A DNA stretch of 64,000 bases, from contig CAVZEM010000008.1 in the NCBI GenBank assembly GCA_963774305.1, forward strand, positions 62,001-126,000. Direction: 5' to 3'. The notes under the pieces are model-generated. The model saw only the letters and a program-made list of their open reading frames with translations, ran no database searches and had not been told where the DNA came from. Source of the DNA: DASUPK01 sp963774305 (lineage in GTDB: Bacteria; Actinomycetota; Thermoleophilia; Solirubrobacterales; 70-9). A program made the position numbers and the translations under genes. Below are positions 23,744 to 32,949 of the stretch, piece by piece. Position 1 is the first letter of the stretch. Each line of letters starts with the position of its first letter.

Positions 23744-25123
23744 CTAGCCGCCGGGGGTCAGACCGGAGAGGCCGCTCGGAACGGCCTGGGCCGTGGCGGC
23801 CCCGGCCGGATGCGGTCCCTGCGGCGTGCTGCCGCCCGTCAGAGCGAAAGGCGTGATCGTGCCGGGCGCCGCCGGGGTCGGGCCCGTGCCGGTGCACTGC
23901 AGCTGTCCGCTCGTGCTGGGGGCGCCCTGAGCCGCCTGCGCCTCCTGGCAGAACGCGAAGACGGGGGCCGGGCATCCCTGGCCGGACTGTCCCGGTTGAG
24001 ACGGAGCGAGCTTGGACGGGTCGCAGGTCGGGGAGTTGCCCTTGAAGTTGTCGCATCCCTCGACCACGTAGTCGCTGGCGCATTGGGTCAGGTTCGTCCA
24101 GTAGTCGCGGAAGTCCTGACCGAACGCGGTCAGCGCCTCCTGCTGCTGCTGGCTCTTGATCTGCTGCCTGATCTGGTCGCTGATCTTGCCCGAGGCTCCG
24201 CCGCTGGTGGAGGCGGCGGTGTCATCGAAGCCCGAAACGTGCTCGGGCGTGGCGGTGATCACCTCGAAGACGAAGTTGCCGGCGGAGGTGACGACCGGGC
24301 CCTGGATCTCGTGCAGCGGGGCCTTGAAGATGTCGTCGTCGAGGGGCTGCTGGAAGGAGCCCGGCACGACGTCGGTGCGGAGGCCGCCCTTGTCCTTCGA
24401 GGTCGGGTCGGTCGAGTACTGCGCCGCGACCTTCTTCCAGTTCGCGTCGGAGTCATCGGTGCGGAGCGCCTGGTAGGCCAGATTGATCTGATGGGCGTCC
24501 TGGTTCTGGACGATCCGGATCGTGCGCTTGGCGGGCTGGGTGAACTGCTGCTTGTTGGCGTCGTAGTACTTCCGCGCGTCGCTGGTGGAGACGTCGCCGA
24601 CGCTGTTCTGGACGCTGTCCTGGATCTTGTTCTGGATCAGCTGGAGCCTCGCTCGCTCCAGAACGTCGGCGTCGGTAAGGCCCGCCTGGTCGCGCGCCTT
24701 CACGTACTCCGCCTGCGTCTTGAACTGCGACTTGATCTGCTGGAGCGACTGCTGGACCTCGGTGTCGGTGAAGGTGAGGCCCTGCTTGTGGGCCTGGCCG
24801 ACGATCCACGCGATCTGGAGCGCGGTCTGCATCGCCTGATCCTTGATCTGCTTGTACTGCGGATCACCCGGCTGGGGGACCGACTGGGCGCCGCTCTGCT
24901 TGGCGGTCTGCAGCAGGAAGCGGTTGAAGTTCGCCTTGCTGATGTGCCCGTCCTGCGCGAGGCCCGGAACATCGATGCTGGCGTCGTCGACCACGGCGAC
25001 GTCGTCCGAGGGAACGCTCGGGTGACCGACGCCCACGGCGGCCGCGACGATCGCGACGGTCAGCACGAAAGTCGCGCCGAACAGGATCGCCAGATTGCGC
25101 TTCGAGAAGAAACCGCTCTTCAC
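23744..25123 (-). CDS. Membrane-anchored SurA/PpiC-type peptidyl-prolyl isomerase (foldase)
   Basis: An N-terminal membrane anchor (LAILFGATFVLTVAIVAAAVGVG) is followed by a SurA-N-like helical part (residues about 60-180). Then comes a parvulin domain (KRTIRIVQNQDAHQINLAYQAL ... AAQYSTDPTSKDKGGLRTDVVPG ... GPVVTSAGNFVFEVI). It should fold exported proteins outside the membrane. The C-terminal ~110 residues are unusual: five cysteines (TQCASDYVVEGCDN, SPTCDPSK, GQGCPAP, AFCQEA) in a Pro/Gly/Ser-rich tail. It lies between mfd and mazG in the housekeeping operon. Confidence 0.82.
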   Translation of the reverse strand: MKSGFFSKRNLAILFGATFVLTVAIVAAAVGVGHPSVPSDDVAVVDDASIDVPGLAQDGHISKANFNRFLLQTAKQSGAQSVPQPGDPQYKQIKDQAMQTALQIAWIVGQAHKQGLTFTDTEVQQSLQQIKSQFKTQAEYVKARDQAGLTDADVLERARLQLIQNKIQDSVQNSVGDVSTSDARKYYDANKQQFTQPAKRTIRIVQNQDAHQINLAYQALRTDDSDANWKKVAAQYSTDPTSKDKGGLRTDVVPGSFQQPLDDDIFKAPLHEIQGPVVTSAGNFVFEVITATPEHVSGFDDTAASTSGGASGKISDQIRQQIKSQQQQEALTAFGQDFRDYWTNLTQCASDYVVEGCDNFKGNSPTCDPSKLAPSQPGQSGQGCPAPVFAFCQEAQAAQGAPSTSGQLQCTGTGPTPAAPGTITPFALTGGSTPQGPHPAGAATAQAVPSGLSGLTPGG

Positions 25124-25172
25124 AGGGGCGGCAGCATAGCCGCCATCACCTAAGTCGGCTCTAAGGCGGGGC

Positions 25173-28100
25173 TCAGGCCGGGGCGGGTGCGGCGGTCGCG
25201 GCGCCCAACCCCTCGACCAAGGCGATCAGGGCGCCGAGGCGCGCACCGGCCTCCTCGGGCACCGGGACCGCGATGGTCCGCTCCCGCCACTGGTAGATCG
25301 CCTCGGGGACGCGCTCGTTGAGCGCGGTGACGCGCTCGGAGTCGAGCTCGATCGGCGAGACGCGCAGGCGACCGGCGCGGAACTCGACGGTCCGAACCCC
25401 GGCGTCCCCGAGCGCGATCCGGACGCGCTGGAGGTCGAGCAGGTTGGCGACGGACTGGGGAACCTGCCCGAAGCGGTCCTCGAGCTCCTCGCGGAGCGCT
25501 CGCAGCTCACCCGGCTCCCTGGCGGCGGCGACCCTGCGGTGGACGTCGATCTTGGCCGCCTCGAAGGGAATGTAGTCGGCCGGCACGTAGGCATCGACGT
25601 CGACGTCGATGCGCACCGGCTCCCTGGGCTCCGCCGGCAGCTCGGTGATGCCCGCGCGCAGCTCCTCTGCGGCGTCCTCGAGCATCTGGCAGTAGAGCTC
25701 GAAGCCGACGGCCGCGACGTGACCGGACTGTTCATCCCCGAGCAGGTTCCCGGCGCCGCGGATCTCCAGGTCGCGCATCGCGACCCGGAAGCCCGAGCCG
25801 AGCTCGGTGTTGTCCGAGAGCGTCGAGAGCCGTGCGGCGGCGTCGGGCGTCAGCGACTCGGCGGAGGGATAGAGCAGGTAGGCGAAGGCGCGCTCGCGGC
25901 TCCGGCCGACCCGGCCGCGGATCTGGTACGCCTGGGCCAGGCCGAGCTGGTCGGCCCTCTCGACCAGGAGAGTGTTCGCGTTGGGGATGTCGAGGCCCGA
26001 CTCGATGATCGTCGTCGCGACCAGGCAGTCGTGCTCCCCGCGCACGAAGGCGAGCATCGTCGCCTCCAGCTCCAGCTCGTCCATCTGCCCGTGCGCCTCG
26101 GCGAACCGAACGCCCGGGCAGAGGGCGCGGAGGCGCTCGGCGGCCTCGTGCAGCGAGTCGATCCGGTTGTGGAGGAAGAAGACCTGGCCGGAGCGCTCCT
26201 TCTCACGAATGATCGCCCGCTTCACCAGATCCTCGTCGTAGGGGCCGACGTGGGTTCGGACCGGTCGCCGCCCCTCGGGGGGCGTCTCGATCACGGAGAT
26301 GTCGCGAAGGCCGGCCAGCGACATCTGCAGGGTGCGCGGGATCGGGGTCGCCGAGAGCGAGAGGACATCGACCTTGAGCTTGAGCTGGCGGAGCAGCTCC
26401 TTCTGCTTGACGCCGAAGCGCTGCTCCTCGTCCACGATCAGCAGGCCGAGGTCCTTGCCGCGGACGTCACGCGAGAGCAGGCGGTGGGTCCCGATCAGGA
26501 TGTCCACCTTGCCCGCGCTGTATCGCTCAAGGGCATCCTTGATCTCAGCCGGCCTCCGCAGCCGGGAGACCATTTCGACGTTGAACGGCGAGTCGGCGAA
26601 GCGCTCGCGGAAGGTGCCGAAGTGCTGCTGGGCGAGGATCGTGGTCGGGACAAGCATCATCACCTGCTTGCCGTCGGCGACCGCCTTGTGCGCCGACCGC
26701 AACGCGATCTCGGTCTTGCCGTAGCCGACGTCCCCGCAGATCAGGCGGTCCATCGGCCGCTCCGACTCCATGTCGGCCTTGACGGCGTCGATGGCGTCCA
26801 TCTGGTCGGCGGTCTCGCGGTACGGGAACGCTGCCTCGAACGTCATCTGCATCTCCCCATCGGGAGAGAAGGTGTGACCGGTCCGGACCTGGCGCTCCGC
26901 GTAGAGGTTGATCAGCTCGCCCGCCATCGCGCTGGCGGCCTTCCGGGCGCGCGACTTGAGGTTCTGCCAGCGCTTGCCGCCCAGCGGGCTGAGCGCGGGC
27001 TCGTCCCCCTCCGCACCGATGTAGCGGCTGATCCGCGCGAGCTGGTCGGTGGGCGCGAAGACGCGATCGCCGCCGCGGTACTCCAGCTCGAGGTAGTCGC
27101 GGGTGACTCCGGCGAGCGTCTTGGTGTCGAAGCCGGAGAAGCGGGCGACGCCGTGGTCTTCGTGGACGACATAGTCGCCGACCCGCAGCTCGATCGCTGC
27201 AGCGAGCCGGGCGCGGGCCGAGACCGGCGTTGCCGCCGCGCGCCGGCGATGGATCAGCCGGCGCTGCGGGATCACCGCCAATTGCAGCTCTGGAGCCAAA
27301 AATCCCTCCCTCAGCCGCGCTTCCGCGAAGCTGACGCCCGGATCCTTGGGTGCGTGCTCGCCGAGGAACGGAACGTCGATGCGGCTCAGGTTGAAACGCG
27401 TGCGCTCCGCCTCGCCCCGGCCCTCGAAGGCGACGACGGTCCGGTACCCGGACCGGGTCAGCTTCTCCAGCTCCCCCTCGGCCTCGCCCAGGGTGCGCGA
27501 CGGGAACTCCGCCCGTTGCGCCCTGAAGGAGTGCTCCTGGCCCGCGTCGGCGCCGAGCGACAAGCTGGCTCGGGCCTGCAGGGGCTCCGCGACGTCGACG
27601 TAGAGGCGGCGCGCGTCCTCCTCGAGGATGGACGCCGTGACGTCCTCCCAGTGGTCGTGGAGCGCGCCCGGGATCTCCTCCGCCGCGGCGATGGCGACGA
27701 GGGCCTCGGCAGGCACTAGGTCGAGCGGAGCGAGGAAGCCCGCCGGGTCGACGTCGTACCGATGCTCCTCGGAGATCTCGGCCGCAGGCGCGAGGTCGAC
27801 CCGCTCAGCCTCCCCCAGCGAGCGCTGGGTGAAGACGGAGAAGCGGCGCATCGATTCGATCTCGTCGCCGAAGAGCTCGACCCGGATCGCCTGCTCCTCC
27901 GTCGCCGGATAGACGTCGAGAATGCCGCCGCGCAGTGCGAACTGGCCGCGTTCCTCGACCTGGTCGGTGCGGTCGTAACCGGCGTCGGCGAGCAGCAGGG
28001 TGACGTCGTCGAGGTCGACGCTCTCGCCCTTGTGGAGCGCGAGAGTCTCCGGGCGCAGCTTCGGGTCCGGCACCTTCTCCGCGAGCGCGATCGCGCTCGC

Positions 28101-28466
28101 GACGACCACCGCTGAGGGGTCCGCCATTGCGTTCATCGCCGCGATCCTCAGTCCCGCAAGGTGTGGCGGTGGATCCAGGTGGGACTCGAAGGTGGTTCCT
28201 CGCGAGGGATAGATGTGGACCGGGCGGGGTGCGAGGAACGCCTTCAGGTCGCCGGCAAGGTCGCGGGCGGAACGATCGTCCGCGGCGACCACCAGCACGG
28301 GTCCCGCCGGTGCGTCGTCGCCGATCAGGGTGGCGAGCAGGTACGGCCGCATCGCTGCCGACACGTAGGCGTCGATCGGCCTCTGCTTCGAGGACCGCAG
28401 TGCCTGCCGAAGCGCGCGGAGGCGCCCATTCTCATTCGCGATCTCGAGCAGCGGTCTGAGGCTCAT
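25173..28466 (-). CDS. mfd: Transcription-repair coupling factor Mfd
   Basis: The 1097-residue protein has the full Mfd layout: a UvrB-homology N-terminus, the RNA-polymerase-interacting CarD-like domain near residues 450-520 (LRVGDYVVHEDHGVARFSGF), and RecG-like motor motifs (Walker A CGDVGYGKTEIALRSA, DEEQRFGVKQKE, LSATPIPRTLQMSL). The TRCF C-terminal domain follows. It removes RNA polymerase stalled at lesions and recruits UvrA. The start at 28466 (MSLRPLLEIANENGRL) is preferred to a reading 53 codons longer, whose extra part overlaps the promoter of the divergent cupin gene. Confidence 0.95.
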   Translation of the reverse strand: MSLRPLLEIANENGRLRALRQALRSSKQRPIDAYVSAAMRPYLLATLIGDDAPAGPVLVVAADDRSARDLAGDLKAFLAPRPVHIYPSRGTTFESHLDPPPHLAGLRIAAMNAMADPSAVVVASAIALAEKVPDPKLRPETLALHKGESVDLDDVTLLLADAGYDRTDQVEERGQFALRGGILDVYPATEEQAIRVELFGDEIESMRRFSVFTQRSLGEAERVDLAPAAEISEEHRYDVDPAGFLAPLDLVPAEALVAIAAAEEIPGALHDHWEDVTASILEEDARRLYVDVAEPLQARASLSLGADAGQEHSFRAQRAEFPSRTLGEAEGELEKLTRSGYRTVVAFEGRGEAERTRFNLSRIDVPFLGEHAPKDPGVSFAEARLREGFLAPELQLAVIPQRRLIHRRRAAATPVSARARLAAAIELRVGDYVVHEDHGVARFSGFDTKTLAGVTRDYLELEYRGGDRVFAPTDQLARISRYIGAEGDEPALSPLGGKRWQNLKSRARKAASAMAGELINLYAERQVRTGHTFSPDGEMQMTFEAAFPYRETADQMDAIDAVKADMESERPMDRLICGDVGYGKTEIALRSAHKAVADGKQVMMLVPTTILAQQHFGTFRERFADSPFNVEMVSRLRRPAEIKDALERYSAGKVDILIGTHRLLSRDVRGKDLGLLIVDEEQRFGVKQKELLRQLKLKVDVLSLSATPIPRTLQMSLAGLRDISVIETPPEGRRPVRTHVGPYDEDLVKRAIIREKERSGQVFFLHNRIDSLHEAAERLRALCPGVRFAEAHGQMDELELEATMLAFVRGEHDCLVATTIIESGLDIPNANTLLVERADQLGLAQAYQIRGRVGRSRERAFAYLLYPSAESLTPDAAARLSTLSDNTELGSGFRVAMRDLEIRGAGNLLGDEQSGHVAAVGFELYCQMLEDAAEELRAGITELPAEPREPVRIDVDVDAYVPADYIPFEAAKIDVHRRVAAAREPGELRALREELEDRFGQVPQSVANLLDLQRVRIALGDAGVRTVEFRAGRLRVSPIELDSERVTALNERVPEAIYQWRERTIAVPVPEEAGARLGALIALVEGLGAATAAPAPA

Positions 28467-28488
28467 CGTTCTTTGGGCACGACGAACG

Positions 28489-28507
28489 CCCGGATCGGCG
28501 ATCCGGG
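28489..28507. promoter_or_regulatory. Palindrome upstream of mfd
   Basis: The 8-bp arms CCCGGATC/GATCCGGG are separated by GGC and lie about 23 bp upstream of the mfd start, in the gap shared with the divergent cupin gene. It could be an operator or merely a stem in the mfd leader. Confidence 0.3.
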
Positions 28508-28623
28508 TCGTCCGTCCGGGCATGGGCCCGGCCTCAACCGAGCTTAGCGACGGACCATTCTCGGCCTTGTAATCGGCGCGCCGTGGGCGGAGGATCGACT
28601 CAAATGCGATCGAAGGAGCATCC

Positions 28624-28959
28624 ATGGAGGTTCATCCCGGTGTTTTCGTTTCCAACGTCTCGACGACCGACTTCCACGCAGACGACGAGATCGGTGGGGA
28701 CGCCGAGGAGCACGTGCTCTTTGACAACGGCGAAGTAAGGGCCGGATTGAGCCGGTTCGAGAAGGGGGGCGATCCGGTCGCGGTATGGACGATTCCGGCA
28801 GTCCAGGTCCTGGTCGTGCTGGAGGGCAAGGCGCGTATCGAGATCTCAGACGGTCCCACGCTGGAGCTCAAGACCGGCGACATGGCGGCGTTGCCGAAGG
28901 GAATAACGACGACGTGGCACCTGACCTTGCCGTTCAAGGAGATGTGGGTGCTCGCCTAG
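28624..28959 (+). CDS. Single-domain cupin protein
   Basis: The 111-residue product has a short cupin core: VAVWTIPAVQVLVVLEGKARIEI, LELKTGDMAALPKGITTTWHL. The typical metal-binding His pairs are largely missing in motif 1, and one His remains in motif 2, so it may bind a ligand rather than a metal. GGAG lies 7 bases before the ATG. It ends tail-to-tail with the enoyl-CoA hydratase-like gene on a shared CTAG. Confidence 0.7.
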   Translation: MEVHPGVFVSNVSTTDFHADDEIGGDAEEHVLFDNGEVRAGLSRFEKGGDPVAVWTIPAVQVLVVLEGKARIEISDGPTLELKTGDMAALPKGITTTWHLTLPFKEMWVLA

Positions 28960-29684
28960 CTGCGTTCGCGGTAGGGCAGCCCGGGGCCGGTGCGCTGCCA
29001 CTCCACCTGGCCGCGGCCCTCGTCCGCCGAGCGCTCGACCACGCCGTCCCAGCGGTGCAGCATCTGCTTGAGCCTGGCGACCGCCTCGGGCGGATGGGCC
29101 GCGACCTCGGCCGCGAGGTCGAGGGCGGCGTCCTCGGTGCCGGCGGCGGGCGCTACCCGATGGACGAGTCCCAGCCGCAGCGCCTCGTCGGCGCTGACGT
29201 TCCGCGAGGTGAGCAGCAGGTACTTGGCCGTCGCCAGGCCGCAGAGGCTGACCAGGCGCGCCGGGCCGACGGGCACGCCAAGCTCGGCGCCGGGGAAGCG
29301 CATCCTGAGGTTGGAGCCGCCGACCCGGAGGTCACAGGCGACGGCGATCTCGGCGCCGCCACCGACCACGGAGCCGTGGCAGGCGGCCACGGTCGGCTTC
29401 GGGAACGCCGTCAGCTCGTCGTAGAGCTTCGCGAAGAGCTCCATGCGGCGGACGCGGCCCTCCTCATCGAGCTCCTCCTTGACGTCCGCGCCGGCGGAGA
29501 GCCCGAGGTGGTCGTTGGAGGAGATCACCACCACCCTCGCCTCCGTGTCGCCCTTCGCCCGGTCCAGGTGGGTGAGCAGCTCCTCGAGCATCTGGGTGTT
29601 GATCGCGTTGCGCGCCGTCTCCCTCTCCAGGCGGATCAGGGCAACCTGCTTCTCGTCGACCGTGTAGCTGGTCAGCGGCATCAC
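28956..29684 (-). CDS. Enoyl-CoA hydratase/isomerase family protein
   Basis: The 242-residue crotonase-fold protein shows the CoA-binding start (KQVALIRLERETARNAINTQM), the oxyanion-hole blocks (HLGLSAGADVKEE; ACHGSVVGGGAEIAVACDLRV) and FPGAELGVPVGPARLVSLCG. The two catalytic glutamates of standard hydratases are not obvious: at the second position the sequence reads GVPVGPA. It may therefore be an isomerase or another crotonase. It overlaps pth by 4 bp. Confidence 0.82.
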   Translation of the reverse strand: MMPLTSYTVDEKQVALIRLERETARNAINTQMLEELLTHLDRAKGDTEARVVVISSNDHLGLSAGADVKEELDEEGRVRRMELFAKLYDELTAFPKPTVAACHGSVVGGGAEIAVACDLRVGGSNLRMRFPGAELGVPVGPARLVSLCGLATAKYLLLTSRNVSADEALRLGLVHRVAPAAGTEDAALDLAAEVAAHPPEAVARLKQMLHRWDGVVERSADEGRGQVEWQRTGPGLPYRERS

Positions 29685-30322
29685 TCGCTCCCCTCGTCGG
29701 ATTCGGGCTCGACGCCCGTGAGCTGCTCGACCAGGCGCTCGGCCTCGTCGGCGGCCTCGTGGATCAGCCGGTCAACGTCGTCGCGCGGCTCGCGGAAGCG
29801 CGAGAGCACGTAGCTCGAGACGATCTCGGGATCGGTGCTGTCGGGCCGGCCGACGCCTCCACGTACCCGCCAGAAGTCCTTGCCCCCCAGTCCCTGGTTG
29901 AGGCTCTTCAGGCCGTTGTGGCCGGCGACACCGCCGCCGAGCTTGCTCCGCACCTCGCCGAATGGCAGATCGATCTCGTCGTGCAGGACGATCACGTGGT
30001 CGAGCGGCACCCCGAGCTCGCCGCGGGCGGGCCCTGCGGCGTTGCCTGACTCGTTCATGAAGGTCTGTGGGAGGAGGAGTGCGACCCGCGGCCCTCCGGG
30101 GCCCATTCGTCCCTCTGTGAGCAGAGCGCCGTATCGCTTTCGCGGCTTGGGCAAGTCCCAGCGCCTCGAGAGCTCCTCCGCAATCCGGAAGCCCAGGTTG
30201 TGACGGGTGCCCGCGTACCGATCGCCCGGGTTGCCAAGCCCGACGATCAAGGCGTCAGCCCGGCCGCTCGGTTGCCTCCGGCGCCGCAGCGACCAGCGGC
30301 TAATCCCCGCCTCCGCCGCCAC
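29681..30322 (-). CDS. pth: Peptidyl-tRNA hydrolase
   Basis: The family blocks are ALIVGLGNPGDRYAGTRHNLG with the catalytic His, LLLPQTFMNESG, VIVLHDEIDLPFGEVRSKLGGGVAGHNGLKSL and FWRVRGGVGRP. It frees tRNA from dropped-off peptidyl-tRNA. The start is uncertain. A GTG at 30322 gives a basic leader and a 22-bp overlap with the upstream gene, while a TTG at 30250 gives the usual 189-residue length. Its place between rplY and mfd matches other actinobacteria. Confidence 0.9.
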   Translation of the reverse strand: MAAEAGISRWSLRRRRQPSGRADALIVGLGNPGDRYAGTRHNLGFRIAEELSRRWDLPKPRKRYGALLTEGRMGPGGPRVALLLPQTFMNESGNAAGPARGELGVPLDHVIVLHDEIDLPFGEVRSKLGGGVAGHNGLKSLNQGLGGKDFWRVRGGVGRPDSTDPEIVSSYVLSRFREPRDDVDRLIHEAADEAERLVEQLTGVEPESDEGSE

Positions 30323-30584
30323 CGCCGTCGCCTCCGCCACCGCCCGAGTCGCCGCCGCCGCCGAAATCTCCGCCACCGCCGGCGTCTCCGGAGCCTGGAT
30401 CCTGGGGTGCCTGGCCGGGGTCCCCCTGCTGCCCGGGCTGATCGTGCCCGCCGTGGTGGTGGGATTCTCCGCCGCCGCTACCGGTGTCGGAAGGCGGGGG
30501 CTGGATAGGTTGAGATGGATCGCTCTGCGTCGAGGACCCGGATGAGCCCCGACGCCGCCCGAAGAGGCGATCCAGGAGTCCCAC
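30300..30584 (-). CDS. Small Gly/Asp/His-rich protein of unknown function
   Basis: The 94-residue reading begins VGLLDRLFGRRRGSSG, a short amphipathic start, then becomes Gln/Pro/Gly-rich with HHHGGHDQ and a glycine run at the end. The GTG start overlaps the rplY stop by one base (TAGTG), a normal coupling arrangement that supports reality. Composition is low-complexity, so it might still be a chance open frame. Confidence 0.45.
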   Translation of the reverse strand: MGLLDRLFGRRRGSSGSSTQSDPSQPIQPPPSDTGSGGGESHHHGGHDQPGQQGDPGQAPQDPGSGDAGGGGDFGGGGDSGGGGGDGGGGGGGD

Positions 30585-31306
30585 TACTCTCCGCCGGAGT
30601 CCTCGCCGCCGTCTTCGCCCTCGGCCGCCTCGCCCTCGGCAGGTGCCTCGCCCTCGGCGCCCTCCTCGCCCTCGGCGCCCTCCTCGCCCTCGCCGACGAG
30701 CTCGGCCTCCTCCTCGAGCTCCGGCTCGGGCTCCTCCTCGACGCGTGGCGGGCTCAGGGTGGCGATGGTGATCTCCTCGGGCTCGTCGGCCATCAGCTTG
30801 ACGCCGCTCGGAATGGCGACCGAAGCGAGGTTGATCGTGTCGTTGATCTCCATCTCGGAGACATCGACGGTGAGCTGCTCGGGGATTGCGGTCGGCAGGG
30901 CCTCGACGGTGATCTCTCGGGTGACATGCTCGAGCACGCCGCCCTCGCGCACGCCGGGGGCGTTGTCAGCGCCCTCGAGCTCGATGGCGACCTCGGCCTG
31001 GATCTCCTCGTCCAGGCGAACCTCGAGGCAATCAAGATGGGTCACCTCACCGCGGACGGGGTGATGCTGCTGCTCCTTGATCACGACCGGGACCGCGGCG
31101 GAGCCTTCGAGCTCGAGGTCGAGCAGCGCCTGCCCCTCCTGCAGGACGCTGCGCAGCTCGCGCGAAGGCACCTGGAACGGGCGGGCCTCTCCGCCCTGGC
31201 CGTAGACGACGCCCGGCACCAGGCCGTCCTTGCGCAGGCGGCGTGTGGCCCGCGTCCCGAAGGTGTCGCGGGGGGAGACCTTGAGTGTGGTTCTGCCCTG
31301 TGCCAT
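30584..31306 (-). CDS. rplY: 50S ribosomal protein L25 (Ctc form)
   Basis: The 240-residue protein has the L25 N-terminal 5S-rRNA-binding domain (RRLRKDGLVPGVVYGQGGEARPFQV) and the TL5/Ctc C-terminal beta domain (EVRLDEEIQAEVAIELEGADNAPGVREGGVLEHV, LTVDVSEMEINDTINLASV). It ends in a long acidic tail made of repeats of EGEEGAEGE type. It binds 5S rRNA in the large subunit. Gene order prs, rplY, pth is the expected one. Confidence 0.93.
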   Translation of the reverse strand: MAQGRTTLKVSPRDTFGTRATRRLRKDGLVPGVVYGQGGEARPFQVPSRELRSVLQEGQALLDLELEGSAAVPVVIKEQQHHPVRGEVTHLDCLEVRLDEEIQAEVAIELEGADNAPGVREGGVLEHVTREITVEALPTAIPEQLTVDVSEMEINDTINLASVAIPSGVKLMADEPEEITIATLSPPRVEEEPEPELEEEAELVGEGEEGAEGEEGAEGEAPAEGEAAEGEDGGEDSGGE

Positions 31307-31412
31307 TGGTGTGACCTAGTTAAACGGGTCGCGCTGTCGCGCGCCCTTGCGTATCGCCGGACTGGCCAAGCAGGCTACGCTCGGGCGCCAGGATAGAAAA
31401 TGACGGGAGACC

Positions 31413-32936
31413 ATGGGCAGCGACCGAGACATTGAAAGAGAAGGCGAGAGCCAAAACTGGGCCGTAGAGGCCCTGCGCGCCGACCTCAGCAACCGGCCGC
31501 GGACCAAGCCTCCGGAGCCGGAGGAGCAGGAGCGAAAGATCCCGCAGACGCGAATCGGCCGCTCCGCGAAGCTCGGCACCGCAATCGGCGGCCAGGCCAC
31601 CCGCTACGCCGGGACCGCCGCCGCCAACGTCGTCCGCTCCGACGAGAAGTCCCAGGAGCGCCTGGAGACTCGGCACATCGAGACGGCGCTCAAGATGGCC
31701 TCCGTCCTGGGGGAGATGAAGGGCGCCGCTATGAAGATCGGCCAGATGGCGTCGTTCATCGACGTCGACTTCCTGCCGCCCGAGTACCGCGAGATCTACC
31801 AGAAGCAGCTCTCCAAGCTCCGCACCCATGCCCCGGCCATGCCGTGGGAGAAGGTGCGCACCGTGCTCGAGGAAGAGTACGACGAGCAGCCCGAGGGGGT
31901 CTTCGCATCGATCGAGGAGGAGGCCTTCGCCGCGGCCTCGATCGGTCAGGTCCATCGCGCGACGCTTCACGACGGCTCCAGGGTCGCCGTCAAGATCCAG
32001 TACCCGGGCGTTGCCGAAGCGCTCGAGTCCGACGTCGCCAACATGGGCATCCTGCTGCGCCTGGCCAGGGCCCTCGCCCCGGGACTCGACGCGAAGGCCG
32101 TCGCGTCCGAGCTGCGCGAGCGCGTCCTCGAGGAGCTCGACTACGAGTTCGAGGCGCAGAACCAGCGCACCTTCGCCCGCGCCTACGACGGGCACCCCTT
32201 CATCTTCGTCCCCAAGGTGCACTCGCGGCTCTCGCGCCGCCGCGTGCTGGTCTCCGACTACGTGGAGGGCCGCCGCTTCGACGAGGTCAAGGAGCTCGAA
32301 CAGGACGAGCGCGACATCTTCGGCGAGATCGTCTTCCGCTTCTGCTTCGGCTCGGTCTACCACCTACGTCACTTCAACGCCGACACCCACCCGGGCAACT
32401 ACCTGCTGATGGAGGACGGCCGGGTGGCGTTCCTCGACTTCGGGATGACCAAGCGGCTGACGGATCAGCAGATCCAGCTCGAGCAGCGGGCGGTGGACGC
32501 CGCCGGCCGCGAGGACCCGGAGGGACTGCGCGAGGCGCTGCACGACCTCGGCTTCGTCGCCGACCCGACCCGCGTCGATGCCGAGCGGCTGATGGAACAC
32601 GTGAAGATGGTCGGCGGCTGGTACATGGAGGACGGCGAGGTCCAGATCACGCCCAGCCGCGTGATGAAGATGATCGAGGTGACCTCGGACCCGCGCTCGG
32701 ACTTCTTCGACCTGGTGCGGAGGGAGAGCCTTCCCGCCGACGAGCTGATGGGGCGCCGCATGGAGACGGGGCTGCTGGCGGTCCTGGCTCAGCTGCGCGC
32801 CACGGCCAACTGGCACCGCATCATGCGCGAGTGGGTCTATGCCGACCCGCCCTCGACCGTGCTCGGCGAGGCGGAGTGGCGCTACTTCGAGCGCCGCGGC
32901 AGGTCGCAGACGCCCGGGCTGCCGAGCAGGGTCTAG
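31413..32936 (+). CDS. UbiB/ABC1/AarF-family atypical kinase
   Basis: The 507-residue protein has the family's KxGQ motif (GAAMKIGQMASFID), the Ala-rich nucleotide loop (FAAASIGQVHRATLHDGSRVAVKIQYPG), ELDYEFEAQNQRTFARAY, and the catalytic/metal region HFNADTHPGNYLLMEDGRVAFLDFGM. UbiB-type proteins are ATPases linked to isoprenoid-quinone or lipid metabolism. The substrate here is unknown. It diverges from rplY, and a short shared hairpin covers its stop codon. Confidence 0.88.
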   Translation: MGSDRDIEREGESQNWAVEALRADLSNRPRTKPPEPEEQERKIPQTRIGRSAKLGTAIGGQATRYAGTAAANVVRSDEKSQERLETRHIETALKMASVLGEMKGAAMKIGQMASFIDVDFLPPEYREIYQKQLSKLRTHAPAMPWEKVRTVLEEEYDEQPEGVFASIEEEAFAAASIGQVHRATLHDGSRVAVKIQYPGVAEALESDVANMGILLRLARALAPGLDAKAVASELRERVLEELDYEFEAQNQRTFARAYDGHPFIFVPKVHSRLSRRRVLVSDYVEGRRFDEVKELEQDERDIFGEIVFRFCFGSVYHLRHFNADTHPGNYLLMEDGRVAFLDFGMTKRLTDQQIQLEQRAVDAAGREDPEGLREALHDLGFVADPTRVDAERLMEHVKMVGGWYMEDGEVQITPSRVMKMIEVTSDPRSDFFDLVRRESLPADELMGRRMETGLLAVLAQLRATANWHRIMREWVYADPPSTVLGEAEWRYFERRGRSQTPGLPSRV

Positions 32937-32949
32937 CCCGAACGGCTAG
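32933..32949. terminator. Small hairpin spanning two convergent stop codons
   Basis: CTAGCC and GGCTAG, separated by CGAAC, contain the TAG stops of the kinase gene (plus) and the methyltransferase gene (minus). It may terminate both transcripts weakly. Confidence 0.35.

Noticed and set aside
28467..28625. N-terminal extension of Mfd
   Set aside because: The extra 53 codons do not match the family start and would cover the promoter region of the divergent cupin gene.
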